Of a DNA stretch of 47,728 bases, positions 35,855-45,653 are shown piece by piece (position 1 is the first letter of the stretch; every line of letters starts with the position of its first letter). The stretch is from positions 1-47,728 of the forward strand of contig NBLL01000025.1 in assembly GCA_002084355.1 (NCBI GenBank). Reading direction: 5' to 3'. The notes beneath the pieces were generated by a model that saw only the letters and a list, made by a program, of their open reading frames with translations, was not told the DNA's origin and did not search any database. The translations under genes and the position numbers were made by a program. The DNA is from Bacteroidetes bacterium 4572_128 (GTDB lineage: Bacteria > Bacteroidota > Bacteroidia > Bacteroidales > 4572-128).

Positions 35855-36788
35855 ATGACTACTCTAAATATTCTAAAAATTATTATAGAAAATATTAAGA
35901 ATAAAGAAAATGTATTAAATCAAAATATTGATTTGAAAATTATATCCAATTTCTTTAAAAAAGTAAAAACAGATAAAAATAAATTTAATTACGCCTATCT
36001 AAATTATTATCTATATAATAATATTTCTAATGAAATTGTAGCGAAAAGAAAAACAACGTCAAGAGATTTTGAAGATATTATTGCAACTATTTTTGATGGG
36101 AGTATTACAGATGAAAATAAAAGAGAAAATATTAATATAGAAAATTTCATTTTAGAGAATGAAACAATAACAGGATTTGCTATTTCTAATAAAAGAGAAA
36201 AAGCTGATATTAAAATAGGAAAAGATTATTTAGTCTCAATTAAGACCTTAATGAATTCTAATAAAGAAATTAATTTTGGTTCTTTTGAAAAAACAACTCT
36301 TTTTAGTGGCTTTCATATTGAAAGATATTTGAATGAAAGAAAAGGAATATCTGGAGAAAAAATTGGATTAGGTTCAAAAGTGCGTTTATTTAATTTATTA
36401 AAAAAAATAGAAAAAGATAATTTATTATATTCTAAATTTCAAATAAGATTTAACAAACTTATCAAATTTGTATTTGCTGATGATTTAGTTATTTTAATTA
36501 AAAATAATAAAAAAGTTGATTTATATTTTATAGAAGGTAAACAATTTATAAAATTATTGATTAATAAAAGCAATTCTCCTGAAGAACTAACTTCTATTAT
36601 TAACCGCTGGGAAGGTAATTCAATTAGAATGAATAGAGTCCCTATTTTAGACAGAAAAACAAATTTCTACTTACTTTATAAAATATGTCAATAGCTACCC
36701 AAATAATGCGATTTATAAAGAATTAATCTTTGAAGAATGTAATAAAATTCTAAAAAATATTGATACAAATATTAATGATTTAATATAA
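35855..36788 (+). pseudogene. putative type II restriction endonuclease, C-terminus frameshifted
   Basis: The main ORF (35855-36694, 279 aa) is followed in another frame by FIKYVNSYPNNAIYKELIFE and on to TAA 36788, 5 nt before the methyltransferase ATG. The natural gene therefore probably ended there and lost frame near 36680. A PD-(D/E)xK-like core may be ADIKIGKDYLVSIKT (Asp118 ... Lys130), with Ser in place of the usual Glu two residues before the Lys. SRDFEDIIATIFDG upstream fits a helix of such nucleases. Family not recognised; the restriction role is inferred mainly from tight pairing with the C5 methylase. Either inactive, phase variable or misread. Confidence 0.7.
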
Positions 36789-36793
36789 TTATT

Positions 36794-37801
36794 ATGAAAG
36801 TAGTATCTTTATTTTGTGGTTGTGGTGGCTTGGATTTAGGTTTAAAACAAGCAGGTCATCAAATCATTTGGGCAAATGATTTTGACAAAGATGCCATAGA
36901 AACTTATAGAAGAAATATTTTAGAAAAAGATGAGCATTTAATTTGTAAATCTATTGTAGAAATTCCATCTAATGAAATTCCTGGTTGCGATTTAGTAGTT
37001 GGAGGTTTTCCTTGTCAAGGTTTTTCGGTAGCTAATCCTTACAGACAAGAAAAAGATAAACGAAACTTTCTATATCAAGAATTATTAAGAGTTGTAAAAA
37101 ATAAACAACCTAAATTTTTTCTTGGTGAAAATGTGCAAGGAATTACAAATTTAGGAGGTTATAACAGTGTGCAGGATAAGAAAAAGAAATTAGGACGAGT
37201 TTTTAAAATGATTTTAAATGATTTTAAAAATATAGGTTATAAAATATATTGGGATATTTTAAATTCTGCAGATTATGGAGTTCCTCAGTTACGAAAAAGA
37301 ATGATTATGATTGGCATTAGAAATGATATAAATTTATCTTTTGAATTTCCTAAAAAAACACATTTTCCTAAAAAAGTAAAAAATCATAGTTTACAAATTG
37401 GATTTACATTTTTATGTTCAAATGTTAAATATCATAAAACTGTTGGAGAAACAATTAATGATTTACCTTTAGAATATAGTTCAATTATTCCAAATCATCA
37501 AGGAACAAAACACAAAGTTAAAATAAATGGTTACTTAGGAAATAGACATACTTTTGTAGATAAACCATCTCCAACAATAGTTGGTAGGGGAGGAGGCACT
37601 GGTGGTCCTGTTATTTTACCACATCCTTCTCAAAAAAGAAGAATGACAGTTAGAGAAGTTGCTCGTTTACAAACATTTCCTGATGACTTTATTTTTTATG
37701 GTTCAGTTAGTTCACAATACAGACAAATTGGAAATGCAGTTCCTGTAGAATTAGCTTATATTTTAGGTGAAAAATTAAAACAAATAGAAAAAATGTTATA
37801 A
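36794..37801 (+). CDS. type II DNA (cytosine-5)-methyltransferase
   Basis: 335 residues, complete. Motif I LFCGCGGLDLGLKQAGH, motif IV GGFPCQGFS with the catalytic Cys (about residue 78), motif VI ENVQGI, motif VIII YGVPQLRKRMIMIG, the short target-recognition domain around TIVGRGGGTGGPVILP, motif IX REVARLQTFPDDF and motif X QIGNAVPVELAY. It methylates the recognition site of its partner endonuclease 5 nt upstream. The recognition sequence cannot be read from the protein. Confidence 0.93.
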   Translation: MKVVSLFCGCGGLDLGLKQAGHQIIWANDFDKDAIETYRRNILEKDEHLICKSIVEIPSNEIPGCDLVVGGFPCQGFSVANPYRQEKDKRNFLYQELLRVVKNKQPKFFLGENVQGITNLGGYNSVQDKKKKLGRVFKMILNDFKNIGYKIYWDILNSADYGVPQLRKRMIMIGIRNDINLSFEFPKKTHFPKKVKNHSLQIGFTFLCSNVKYHKTVGETINDLPLEYSSIIPNHQGTKHKVKINGYLGNRHTFVDKPSPTIVGRGGGTGGPVILPHPSQKRRMTVREVARLQTFPDDFIFYGSVSSQYRQIGNAVPVELAYILGEKLKQIEKML

Positions 37802-37879
37802 TTTAATTTCTTAAAAAATCAATTAAATATACTTATTTTTTTTTGACAATGTTCTAATAATGCCATTTTGAAAAAATTC

Positions 37880-38235
37880 TTTATTGAAAATAAAATTAAA
37901 AAATATTAAAATTTTAGACGATTTTTTGAAAAAAATTTTTTTATTTTGAGATTAAAAAATATTAAAATTTTAGACGATTTTTAAAAAAAAAATTTTTTGA
38001 AATTAAAAAATATTAAAATTTTGGACGAATTTTGAAAAAAAAAAATATTTTGAAATAATAAAAATATTAAAATTTTGGACGTTTTCTAAAAAAATTTTTT
38101 GAAATTAAAAAGTATTAAAATTTTGGACGTTTTTCGAAAAAAAATTTTTTTAACATTGGTGTTTCTTTTTTAACACCAATGTTTGTTTTAATTTAAAATT
38201 TTGGACGTTTTTCGAAAAAAAAATTTTTTATTTTG
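37880..38235 (+). repeat. about 55-bp repeat array, about 6 units, with hairpin copy 4
   Basis: Centres lie at about 37915, 37972, 38027, 38082, 38127 and 38205. The hairpin at 38152-38183 reads AACATTGGTGTT-TCTTTTTT-AACACCAATGTT, the GGTG/CACC stem variant. The array keeps the plus orientation although rsgA ends toward it on the minus strand. With 38242-38274 it fills the 37802-38285 gap. Confidence 0.92.
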
Positions 38236-38241
38236 AAATTG

Positions 38242-38274
38242 AATAATTGTGCGGTGAAAACACCGCACTGCACA
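38242..38274 (-). repeat. REP-like GTGCGGTG element, copy d (perfect stem)
   Basis: On the minus strand: GTGCGGTG-TTTT-CACCGCAC, followed by AATTATTC. Perfect 8-bp stem, 11 bp past the rsgA stop and in its direction; may serve as its terminator. Confidence 0.8.
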
Positions 38275-38285
38275 TGAAAATATTT

Positions 38286-39350
38286 TCAATATTTATGTTT
38301 ATTATTTTTGAAATTTTTATACATTTTCCCAAAATCTTTATCCTTTTGTCGTTTTTCTGCTACACTTGAAACAAAATGTTTTTTTTCTATTTCCATTTTT
38401 AGATAATTATCATAAGAAGCTTTATCTATAATTCCGTTGTCCAATGCTTCAATTATTGCACAGCCTTTTTCATGAATATGTGAACAATCTTTAAATCTAC
38501 AATTCTGCGATAATTTTGTTATTTCATCATAAGTTATTTCTAATCCGTTTGATATATCCGCAATTCCGATTTCTCGCATTCCAGGGTTGTCAATTATAAT
38601 TCCGCCTGTTTCCAAAACAATTAATTCTCTGTGAGTTGTAATATGCCTACCTTTTTTAGAACTAAGACTAATTGAATTAGTTTTCATTAATTCTTTATCC
38701 GAAATATTATTTAAAAGTGTTGATTTTCCAACACCTGACGAACCAAGTAAACAATAAGTTTTTCCTTTTTTAATGATAGATTTCAATTCCTTGTATCCAT
38801 CTTGTGTTTCACTACTAACAGTGATTATTGATATGTTTTTAACTCGCTTTTGTAATTTCTCTAAAATTCTGTCTAAATCTTGTTTGCCTATTAAATCAAC
38901 TTTACTGAGTATAATAATCGGTTCTACTTTTGAAGCATTACAAATTGTTAAATATCTCTCTATTCTGTTTATGTTAAAATCATTATCAATCGCCTGAACT
39001 ATAAAGGCATAATCAATATTTGTTGCAATAATTTGTTTTTCACCAGATTTTCCTACTGCTTGTCTGTCAAGTATTGTTTTTCTCGGAAAGATGACATAAA
39101 TTATTGCTTTATTTTTATCAAATTCAGAAATTGCAACCCAATCGCCAACTGCGGGAAAATCATATCTGTTTTTTGCAGAAAATCGTAAATTACCTATTAT
39201 TTCAGCATCAAATTCGTTATCTATTGTTTTTACAATATATCTTTCTCTATGTTCGGATATAACTCTCCCTATCTCAAAGGAACTGAGATTTTTATTATTT
39301 TTATAATAATTTTCAAGATTTATATTATATCCTAAATTTTCTAATGTCAT
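38286..39350 (-). CDS. rsgA: ribosome small-subunit-dependent GTPase A
   Basis: 354 residues of the circularly permuted YjeQ/RsgA GTPase that proofreads 30S maturation. N-terminal OB fold (about 45-110; VGDWVAISEF, RKTILDRQAVG), then the permuted G motifs: G4 LSKVDLIG, G1 GSSGVGKSTLLN, G3 DNPGMREIG, and the C-terminal zinc finger CRFKDCSHIHEKGCAI. It has a ~40-residue N-terminal extension typical of secondary or mobile RsgA copies. Codon use looks less A/T-extreme than its neighbours and it is paired with a GNAT gene between RM and repeats, consistent with transfer. Intact. Confidence 0.93.
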   Translation of the reverse strand: MTLENLGYNINLENYYKNNKNLSSFEIGRVISEHRERYIVKTIDNEFDAEIIGNLRFSAKNRYDFPAVGDWVAISEFDKNKAIIYVIFPRKTILDRQAVGKSGEKQIIATNIDYAFIVQAIDNDFNINRIERYLTICNASKVEPIIILSKVDLIGKQDLDRILEKLQKRVKNISIITVSSETQDGYKELKSIIKKGKTYCLLGSSGVGKSTLLNNISDKELMKTNSISLSSKKGRHITTHRELIVLETGGIIIDNPGMREIGIADISNGLEITYDEITKLSQNCRFKDCSHIHEKGCAIIEALDNGIIDKASYDNYLKMEIEKKHFVSSVAEKRQKDKDFGKMYKNFKNNKHKY

Positions 39351-39368
39351 TTTTCTTTTCTTTTGTTA

Positions 39369-39890
39369 TTATACGCCGTCGAATTCTTTCATATATTGAA
39401 CAACACCTGTCACATTTTTCAATCCGTTTTCAACAAGTTCAAGCCCCATAAACACATTATCAGGAACTTCAAAAGGACATTTTATATTCCATCTCGTTGT
39501 AGGAACAAAACCAAATTTTGGATAATAATGTTCATGTCCTAAAACAATGACTGATTTAAACTTTAATTCTTTTGCTTTTTTTAATCCTGCATTAATTAAT
39601 TTTCCGCCAATTCCTTTTTTTTGATATTTTGGTGAAACTGCCATTGGTGCGAGAGCTAAACTTTCACTTTCGTTCCTGTTGTCGTCAATTATCTTGATTT
39701 TAGTAAATAATATATGACCGATAATTTCATCGTTCAATGTTGCTACTAACGATAATTGAGGATTAAATTCATCATTTTTTCGCAGATGGTCAACGAGAAC
39801 CGCTTCTTCTTTTTCTTCAAATGCAAGTATATTCAATTCATAAACTTTTGAAAAATCAGTTTCTTTTTCTTTTCTTATTTTAATTTCCAT
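39369..39890 (-). CDS. GNAT-family N-acetyltransferase
   Basis: 173 residues, complete. Acetyl-CoA site at SPKYQKKGIGGKLINAGLKK (Q/R-x2-G-x-G/A motif, about 94-104); preceding beta strands include EIIGHILFTKIKI and LALAPMAV. The closing segment VIVLGHEHYYPKFGF is typical of the YhbS-like group. Substrate unknown. Same strand as rsgA, 18 bp upstream of it, so probably co-transcribed; together they look like a cargo pair. Confidence 0.88.
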   Translation of the reverse strand: MEIKIRKEKETDFSKVYELNILAFEEKEEAVLVDHLRKNDEFNPQLSLVATLNDEIIGHILFTKIKIIDDNRNESESLALAPMAVSPKYQKKGIGGKLINAGLKKAKELKFKSVIVLGHEHYYPKFGFVPTTRWNIKCPFEVPDNVFMGLELVENGLKNVTGVVQYMKEFDGV

Positions 39891-39933
39891 TTTTGAGTAT
39901 TTTTAATTTTATTTTTTCAATTATTAATATTTT

Positions 39934-39980
39934 ATGCTTCCGCTAATGAGCCTTAACGGATTGCTTTGTGTACCTCAATT
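39934..39980. other. GC-richer patch upstream of the GNAT/rsgA pair
   Basis: ATGCTTCCGCTAATGAGCCT then TAACGGATTGCTTTGTG stands out from the surrounding AT-rich spacer. It may be the imported boundary or leader of the rsgA-GNAT cassette. A clean recombination-site structure is not visible. Confidence 0.4.
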
Positions 39981-40099
39981 ACATCATAAAGTATTCTAAT
40001 ATATTTATTTTTTTTACAAAAAATACTTTACAAAAGTATAAAATAAATTAAATAAAAAAAAATGAAAATATTTTTTTTTATTTAATTTTATCGCACATT

Positions 40100-40745
40100 A
40101 TTATTAAATTTAATATATTAAAATTTTGTGTAAATTCTGAAAAAAAATTTTTTTATTTTGAAATTAAAAAATATTAAAATTTTGGACGAATTTGAAAAAA
40201 ATTTTTTTTTAATTGAAATTAAAAAATATTGAAATTTTGGACGAATTTTTTTATTAAAATTTTTTTAACATTGGTCTTTCTTTTTTAACACCAATGTTTG
40301 ATGTAGAAAATTTTGGACGTTAAAAAAAAAAAAAATTGAGATTAAAAAATGTTGAAATTTTGGTCGTTTTTTTTGAAATTTTTTTTATTTGAAATTAAAA
40401 AACATTAAAATTTTGGACGAATTTGAAAAAAAATTTTTTTTTTAAATTTGAAAATTTGAAAATTTGAAAAATATTGTATTTTTTAAAAGATTAAAATTTT
40501 GGTCATTTTTTGAAAAAATTTTTTTATTATAAAAAACCATTAAAATTTCGGTGTTTTTTGGAAAAAATTTTTAAATTATAAAAAACCATTAAAAAATTGC
40601 CGTTTTTTGGAAAAATTTTTTTTTAATAAAATAATTAAAATATTTGCGTTTTTTGAAAAAATTTTTTTTTAATAATTTAATTCATTAAAATTTTGACGTT
40701 TTTTGGAAAAAATTTTTTTTAACAGTAATTTTTTTTAATTTTTTT
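40100..40745 (+). repeat. mixed repeat array, about 10 units, with hairpin copy 5
   Basis: Left half uses the GGACG centre with GAAATTAAAAAATATT spacer (about 40134-40430). Right half drifts to other centres: TTTCGGTG, TTGCCG, TTTGCG, TTTGACG (about 40500-40720), with ATTATAAAAAACC spacers. A hairpin at 40267-40298 (AACATTGGTC ... AACACCAATGTT) is imperfect. Nothing gene-like in 39981-40804. Confidence 0.9.
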
Positions 40746-40804
40746 TTAATTTTAAATTTCATAAAATTTTTTTTAATTTGTTAAAATTTTAATTTTTTTT
40801 ATTT

Positions 40805-43800
40805 ATGAAAAATATCAATGTATTAATTAATAATAAAAACTATAAGGGAAAATCTGGCGAAACGATTTTAGAACTTGCAAAGCGAAATAATATTAATATT
40901 CCTACACTTTGTAACGACGAACGTTTAGAACCTTATTCTTCTTGTTATCTTTGTGTTGTTGAAATTGACGGTGTAAAAAATTTACAAACTTCTTGTTCTA
41001 CTCGCATATTAGATGGTATGAAAATTTTCACTGACAATGAAAGAATAAAAAAATCTCGCAAAGCGGCTTTGGATTTATTATTAAGTAATCATTATGCTGA
41101 TTGTGTTGCTCCTTGCAAAGAAACTTGTCCCGCTGGAGTTGATGTTCAAGGATATATTTCTCTCATTGAGAAATCTTTATATAAAGAAGCAATTGCTTTG
41201 ATAAAAGAAGTTAATCCGTTGCCGGCTATTTGCGGACGAGTTTGCGTTAGACCTTGTGAAGTAGCTTGCAGAAGAAATCTTACTGACAATTCTCCGGCAG
41301 GAATAGATTATATGAAGCGTTTTATTGCTGATTATGATTTGCAAAGTGAGGATTATTTTATTCCAGAAATAGAAAAATCTACCAATAAAAAAATTGCTGT
41401 AATTGGTGCTGGACCTGGCGGATTATCTTGTGCTTATTTTTTACAAAAAAAAGGTCATCAAGTTGATATTTTTGAGGCAAATTCTCATGCTGGAGGAATG
41501 TTAAGATATGGAATTCCTGAATATCGTCTTCCTAATGATATTTTGGATAAAGAAGTTGAAAGAATTAAAGAAATTGGAGTAAAAATTTTTTTTAATAAAA
41601 AACTTGGTAAGAATATTAATTATGAAGAAATCAAGCAAAATTATGATGCTACGATTTTAACTATTGGCTCACAAAAAGGAACTTTGATAGGTTGCGAAGG
41701 TGATGATGCTGAAAATGTTTTTTCTGGTATTGAATTTTTGAAAAATATGGAAATGACAGGCAAACCTATGGATTTTTCTAATAAAACAGTTGCTGTTGTC
41801 GGCGGAGGAAATACAGCTATGGACTGTTGCAGAACAGCAATGCGTTGCGGAGCAGAAAAAGTTTTTGTAATTTATAGACGTACAGAAAAAGAAATGCCTG
41901 CAAATCCTATAGAAATTCACGAATCTAAATTGGAAGGTATAGAATATTTATTTTTAACAAATCCATCGAAAGTTAATAAAGATGAAAATGGAGTTTTAAA
42001 ATCTGTTACTTGCATAAAAATGGAACTTGGTGAGCCGGATAAATCTGGACGAAGAAGACCTGTTCCTATAAAAAATTCCGAGTTTGAATTAAAATTAGAT
42101 TTCATACTTGCTGCAATAGGTCAGAAAACTGTTGTTGATTTTTTGGATAATGTTAATGAACATTTTGAAAATGAAGAGTTAAAAATTAACCGTTGGGGAG
42201 ATATTGATGCAAATCCAAAAACTTTACAAACAGGAGTTTCATCTATTTTTGCCGCCGGAGACGGTGTAACTGGTCCAGCAACTTTGATAGAAGCCATTGC
42301 TCAGGCAAAAATTGCTTCTTTAAGTTGTCATCAATTTTTGATGAACGAGGAAATTAAAGCTGTAGAAAAAGAATTTTTATCCAAGAAAGAAAATTTTAAA
42401 AAACAAGTTTCTGATGATTATTTTGGAAAATTTGAGAGTATGAATAAAAATGAAATGCCAACTCTTGATAAAAATAATAGAGTTAATTTCAAAGAAGTTG
42501 AACTTGGTTTTGACGAAAGAACTTGTCAAAATGAAGCAAATCGTTGTTTGGAATGTGGTTGTGAATCTTATTTTACTTGCGATTTAAAAAAATATGCAAC
42601 AGAATATAATGCAGAACAAAAAAGATTTGCCGGAGATTTCAAAGAATATGAGATTGATAATTCGCATCCGTTTATAGAAATTGATAATAATAAATGTATT
42701 TTATGTGCAAAATGTGTACGCATTTGTCGTGATCTTGTTGGGGCAAATGCTCTTGGACTTGTAAAAAGAGGTTTTGATACTTTCATTGCTCCAAGTATGG
42801 AAAATTCTCTCATCGAAACAAATTGCGAATCTTGTGGAATGTGCATTTCTGTTTGTCCGACTGCAGCGATAATAGAAAATGTAAATTTCAAAATTTCACC
42901 TATAAAAATGGACAGTTTTGAAACAATTTCTAATTATGGAAGTATTGGCGAAAAAATCAAAGTTCATTACAAAAATGATTTTGTTTTCAAAGTTACAGGT
43001 GAAAAAGGTTTAATAAATAAAGATGGAAATATAGGCAAATTTGATAAATTTGGTTATGATTTTTATAATTCTTCACAACGAATTACCAAGCCTTTACAAA
43101 AAGTAAATGGTGAATTTAAAGAAATTTCTTTTGAGAAAGCGTATCAGATTATTAAAGAAAAAATCAATCAAGTTAAACCTGATGAAAATATGTTTTTTGC
43201 GGGTGCAAGACTGACGAATGAAGAAATTTATTTAATTCAAAAATTTGCAAGAGTTGGCGTAAAAACAAATAATATTTCTAATTTTCATTATTTGAACAGA
43301 GGCGATTATAAATTAAATACTTTGGCAAATACGCCTTTTGAAGAGATCAAACAAGCGAGTAAAATTTATGTTTTGGGTGCTGAATTAAGTCAAGATTACC
43401 AAACTGTTGGCTTTATGGTTCACAATGCAAAAGTGCAAAATGAAATTTCTGTTGATTTGATTACGACCAAAGAAGATAGTAAAATGCTTCATAAAGTTGA
43501 TAATATTTTAAATGTAAAATCTTATTATCATTTTATAAAAGCTGTTAATTATTATTTCATAGAAAATAACTTACAAAATCAATTTTTCATAGATGGAAAT
43601 TGTCAAAATTTTGCATATTACAAAGAAAAATTATTAGTAGAAAATTTTGATAATTTAGTAAATCTTTCTGGTTTAGATAAAAAGCAAATTATTGATTTTG
43701 CCAATGCTTACAATCGTGAAATGAATGTGATAATTATTTTTTCTGAAAAGGAAGTTTCTTCTAATGCTTCTAAGGAATTATTTAATTTAGCGATAATTTT

Positions 43801-44368
43801 GGGTAAATTAGGAAAAACGGCAAGTGGTTTAATTTCTTTAAAAGAGAAAAATAATGCTCAGGGATTATTTGATATGGGTGCATTTACAGATTTTAGTGTT
43901 GGTTGTCAGTCTGTTTTTGATAAGATGTTTACGGAGCAATCTAAAAAAGTTTGGGAAGTAGAGCATTTACCAAAGAAAATAATTAAAGACCAATGCAAAT
44001 TACTTGCTGATGGAGAAATTAAAAATACTTTTATTTTTGGTGAAGACCCTATAGCTTGTGCGGTAAATAAAGATACTGTAAAAGCTGTTTTTAGCAAAAT
44101 GGATTTTATAGTTGTTCAAGATTATTTTTTGACTGAAACGGCATTGGTTTCTGATTTGGTTTTACCTGCGTCATTTCCTGCGGAAACAGGCGGAAGTTTT
44201 ACGAATACGCAAAAAGTTATTCAGACTTTTGAAAAAGCATTAAGCTCAAAATTGGAAAAAACAAATCCAGAGCAATTAATAGATTTATTAAAGATATTTG
44301 GCAATGAGCAAATTAATGATTTAAGCGATGTTTATAATAGCTACATGCTACTATATGACAAGTTGTAA
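40805..44368 (+). CDS. NuoG/formate dehydrogenase-like protein fused to a GltD-type NAD(P)H:acceptor module
   Basis: 1187 residues. Order: [2Fe-2S] ferredoxin (1-80; CNDERLEPYSSCYLCVVEID), GltD N-terminal 4Fe-4S helical part (CKETCPAGVD, CGRVCVRPCEVACRR), FAD site IAVIGAGPGGLSCAYF, NAD(P) site VAVVGGGNTAMDCC, CLECGC, two [4Fe-4S] motifs (CILCAKCVRICRD; CESCGMCISVCP), then a molybdopterin-oxidoreductase-like domain (about 700-1187; FGYDFYNSSQRITKPL). In this last domain the usual cluster Cys (CNYC... and GNIC-type positions) are S/G here (ISNYGSIGE, GNIGKFDKFGY), so its cluster is probably absent. Likely shuttles electrons from NAD(P)H to an acceptor. The final ~12 residues are the lipoprotein gene read in another frame, so the true C-terminus may be lost. 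Possible partner: the NuoE-like protein at 8.6 kb. Confidence 0.85.
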   Translation: MKNINVLINNKNYKGKSGETILELAKRNNINIPTLCNDERLEPYSSCYLCVVEIDGVKNLQTSCSTRILDGMKIFTDNERIKKSRKAALDLLLSNHYADCVAPCKETCPAGVDVQGYISLIEKSLYKEAIALIKEVNPLPAICGRVCVRPCEVACRRNLTDNSPAGIDYMKRFIADYDLQSEDYFIPEIEKSTNKKIAVIGAGPGGLSCAYFLQKKGHQVDIFEANSHAGGMLRYGIPEYRLPNDILDKEVERIKEIGVKIFFNKKLGKNINYEEIKQNYDATILTIGSQKGTLIGCEGDDAENVFSGIEFLKNMEMTGKPMDFSNKTVAVVGGGNTAMDCCRTAMRCGAEKVFVIYRRTEKEMPANPIEIHESKLEGIEYLFLTNPSKVNKDENGVLKSVTCIKMELGEPDKSGRRRPVPIKNSEFELKLDFILAAIGQKTVVDFLDNVNEHFENEELKINRWGDIDANPKTLQTGVSSIFAAGDGVTGPATLIEAIAQAKIASLSCHQFLMNEEIKAVEKEFLSKKENFKKQVSDDYFGKFESMNKNEMPTLDKNNRVNFKEVELGFDERTCQNEANRCLECGCESYFTCDLKKYATEYNAEQKRFAGDFKEYEIDNSHPFIEIDNNKCILCAKCVRICRDLVGANALGLVKRGFDTFIAPSMENSLIETNCESCGMCISVCPTAAIIENVNFKISPIKMDSFETISNYGSIGEKIKVHYKNDFVFKVTGEKGLINKDGNIGKFDKFGYDFYNSSQRITKPLQKVNGEFKEISFEKAYQIIKEKINQVKPDENMFFAGARLTNEEIYLIQKFARVGVKTNNISNFHYLNRGDYKLNTLANTPFEEIKQASKIYVLGAELSQDYQTVGFMVHNAKVQNEISVDLITTKEDSKMLHKVDNILNVKSYYHFIKAVNYYFIENNLQNQFFIDGNCQNFAYYKEKLLVENFDNLVNLSGLDKKQIIDFANAYNREMNVIIIFSEKEVSSNASKELFNLAIILGKLGKTASGLISLKEKNNAQGLFDMGAFTDFSVGCQSVFDKMFTEQSKKVWEVEHLPKKIIKDQCKLLADGEIKNTFIFGEDPIACAVNKDTVKAVFSKMDFIVVQDYFLTETALVSDLVLPASFPAETGGSFTNTQKVIQTFEKALSSKLEKTNPEQLIDLLKIFGNEQINDLSDVYNSYMLLYDKL

Positions 44369-44870
44369 AAATCAAAAAAAAATATCTATTACAAAAATTG
44401 AAGATGAAGTGAAAATTACAATTCCATGCACTGGTGTAAAATATAATTCTGAAGAAGGATTTATCAGGGCAACTGGAATTGGTGAAAGTATGGATATTAC
44501 AATGGCTAAGAGAATGGCAAGAAGTAATGCTCTTGAGGAATTGGCATCAAAAATTAACACTAAAGTCTTAGGATTAATTGATGATTACTTCATTAGTAGA
44601 AAACAAAATATGAATGAAGACCTCAGAAAATCGTATCAAGGTTTAGTATCTAATGAAATAGATGCTCAAATCTCTGATTATAGAACAATATGTGAAGAAT
44701 ATACAAAAACAAAATCAAAGAATTATAAAGCTTATTATTGTTTTGAAATACCTATTGAAAGTGTTACAAATCCACTATATAAAAGAATGCAGGATAAAGA
44801 GCAACTGAAAATAGATTATGACTATGAAAAATTTAAAGAGGAATTTAAAAAAAGGTTAAAGAAGGAATAA
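44328..44870 (+). CDS. LPP20-like lipoprotein, 5' end fused into the preceding gene
   Basis: 180 residues. Starts at ATG 44328 with a short hydrophobic stretch MFIIATCYYMTSC (lipobox YMTSC), a truncated-looking signal peptide. The mature part GFIRATGIGESMDITMAKRM ... NALEELASKINTKV is the LPP20/FlgT-like repeat fold. Later FEIPIESVTNPLYKRM. Its first 41 nt overlap the end of the oxidoreductase gene, so a deletion that joined the two genes is likely. Heads a cluster of envelope proteins with 44874 and 45658. Confidence 0.75.
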   Translation: MFIIATCYYMTSCKNQKKISITKIEDEVKITIPCTGVKYNSEEGFIRATGIGESMDITMAKRMARSNALEELASKINTKVLGLIDDYFISRKQNMNEDLRKSYQGLVSNEIDAQISDYRTICEEYTKTKSKNYKAYYCFEIPIESVTNPLYKRMQDKEQLKIDYDYEKFKEEFKKRLKKE

Positions 44871-44873
44871 AAA

Positions 44874-45653
44874 ATGCTTTTTTATAAAAAAAATCTAATA
44901 TTTATACTTCTATTTTCACTAATTGCCTATCCTATATATTCTCAAAAAATTTATATAGGAAAAGGCGTTGCATATTATAAAAAACATAAAGATGAGAATA
45001 AAGCAAGAAATGAAGCGGAGTAGTACAATCTTTTGACCTTAAAATTGCAAAAGAAAGCTCATCAAAAATAAGAAAAAAAAAACGAGTGAAGGTTTTTGGA
45101 AAATAGTTTTACTTCAAACTCAATAAAAGGTTTAGTTCAAGCAACATCAACGCCAGAAATAGAAGAAGGGAAAATTGGCAGAAAAAAATTTTTTAAGGCA
45201 ACTGGAAAATACACAATTAAACCAGAAAATTTTAAACTTACTTTAAATGAATTTATATCTTATACAGGAAATACAATAAATATTTATTTTGCAAAAAATC
45301 AAACACCATGTAATGAACATATTTATGATTATCTAAGCGAACATCTAAATAAAGAAAATAAAAATTTTACGGTTTCAAGTGAATATAAATTCATTGCGAT
45401 ACAAGTAAGTAATAAGCAGAATTATTTAACAATAGATGTTTATATTAAAAAAATACTTGAAAAAAGAAATTGGCTAATACTATCTGATGAAGAAATAGAA
45501 ATAAAAAAATATAAAACGTATAATATTAAACTATCTAAAAATGAAAGTTGTGATAATTTAGTGATAAGATTAACAAAAACTAATGGTATATTTGATGAAA
45601 TACTTTCTGATATAAATAAAAAATGTATTATTGAATTATTTTCAAAATTATAA
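44874..45653 (+). pseudogene. decayed exported LPP20-like protein
   Basis: Starts MLFYKKNLIFILLFSLIAYP with a signal peptide ending in IYSQ. Frame 1 stops at 45023 after NKARNEAE. Frame 2 carries VQSFDLKIAKESSSKIRKK, frame 3 TSEGFW, then the 45096-45653 ORF carries ENSFTSNSIKGLVQATSTPE and the C-terminal domain. At least three frame changes occur in ~80 bp, two of them at an A10 run and its edge. The AEARAVQSF-type sequence marks the same LPP20-like fold as its neighbour. Clearly inactive as read. Confidence 0.8.

Noticed and set aside
39934-39980. Integron attC site beside rsgA-GNAT
   Set aside because: GTTAAGG and nearby bases only loosely resemble core sites; no paired inverse core or hairpin of the right size could be found.
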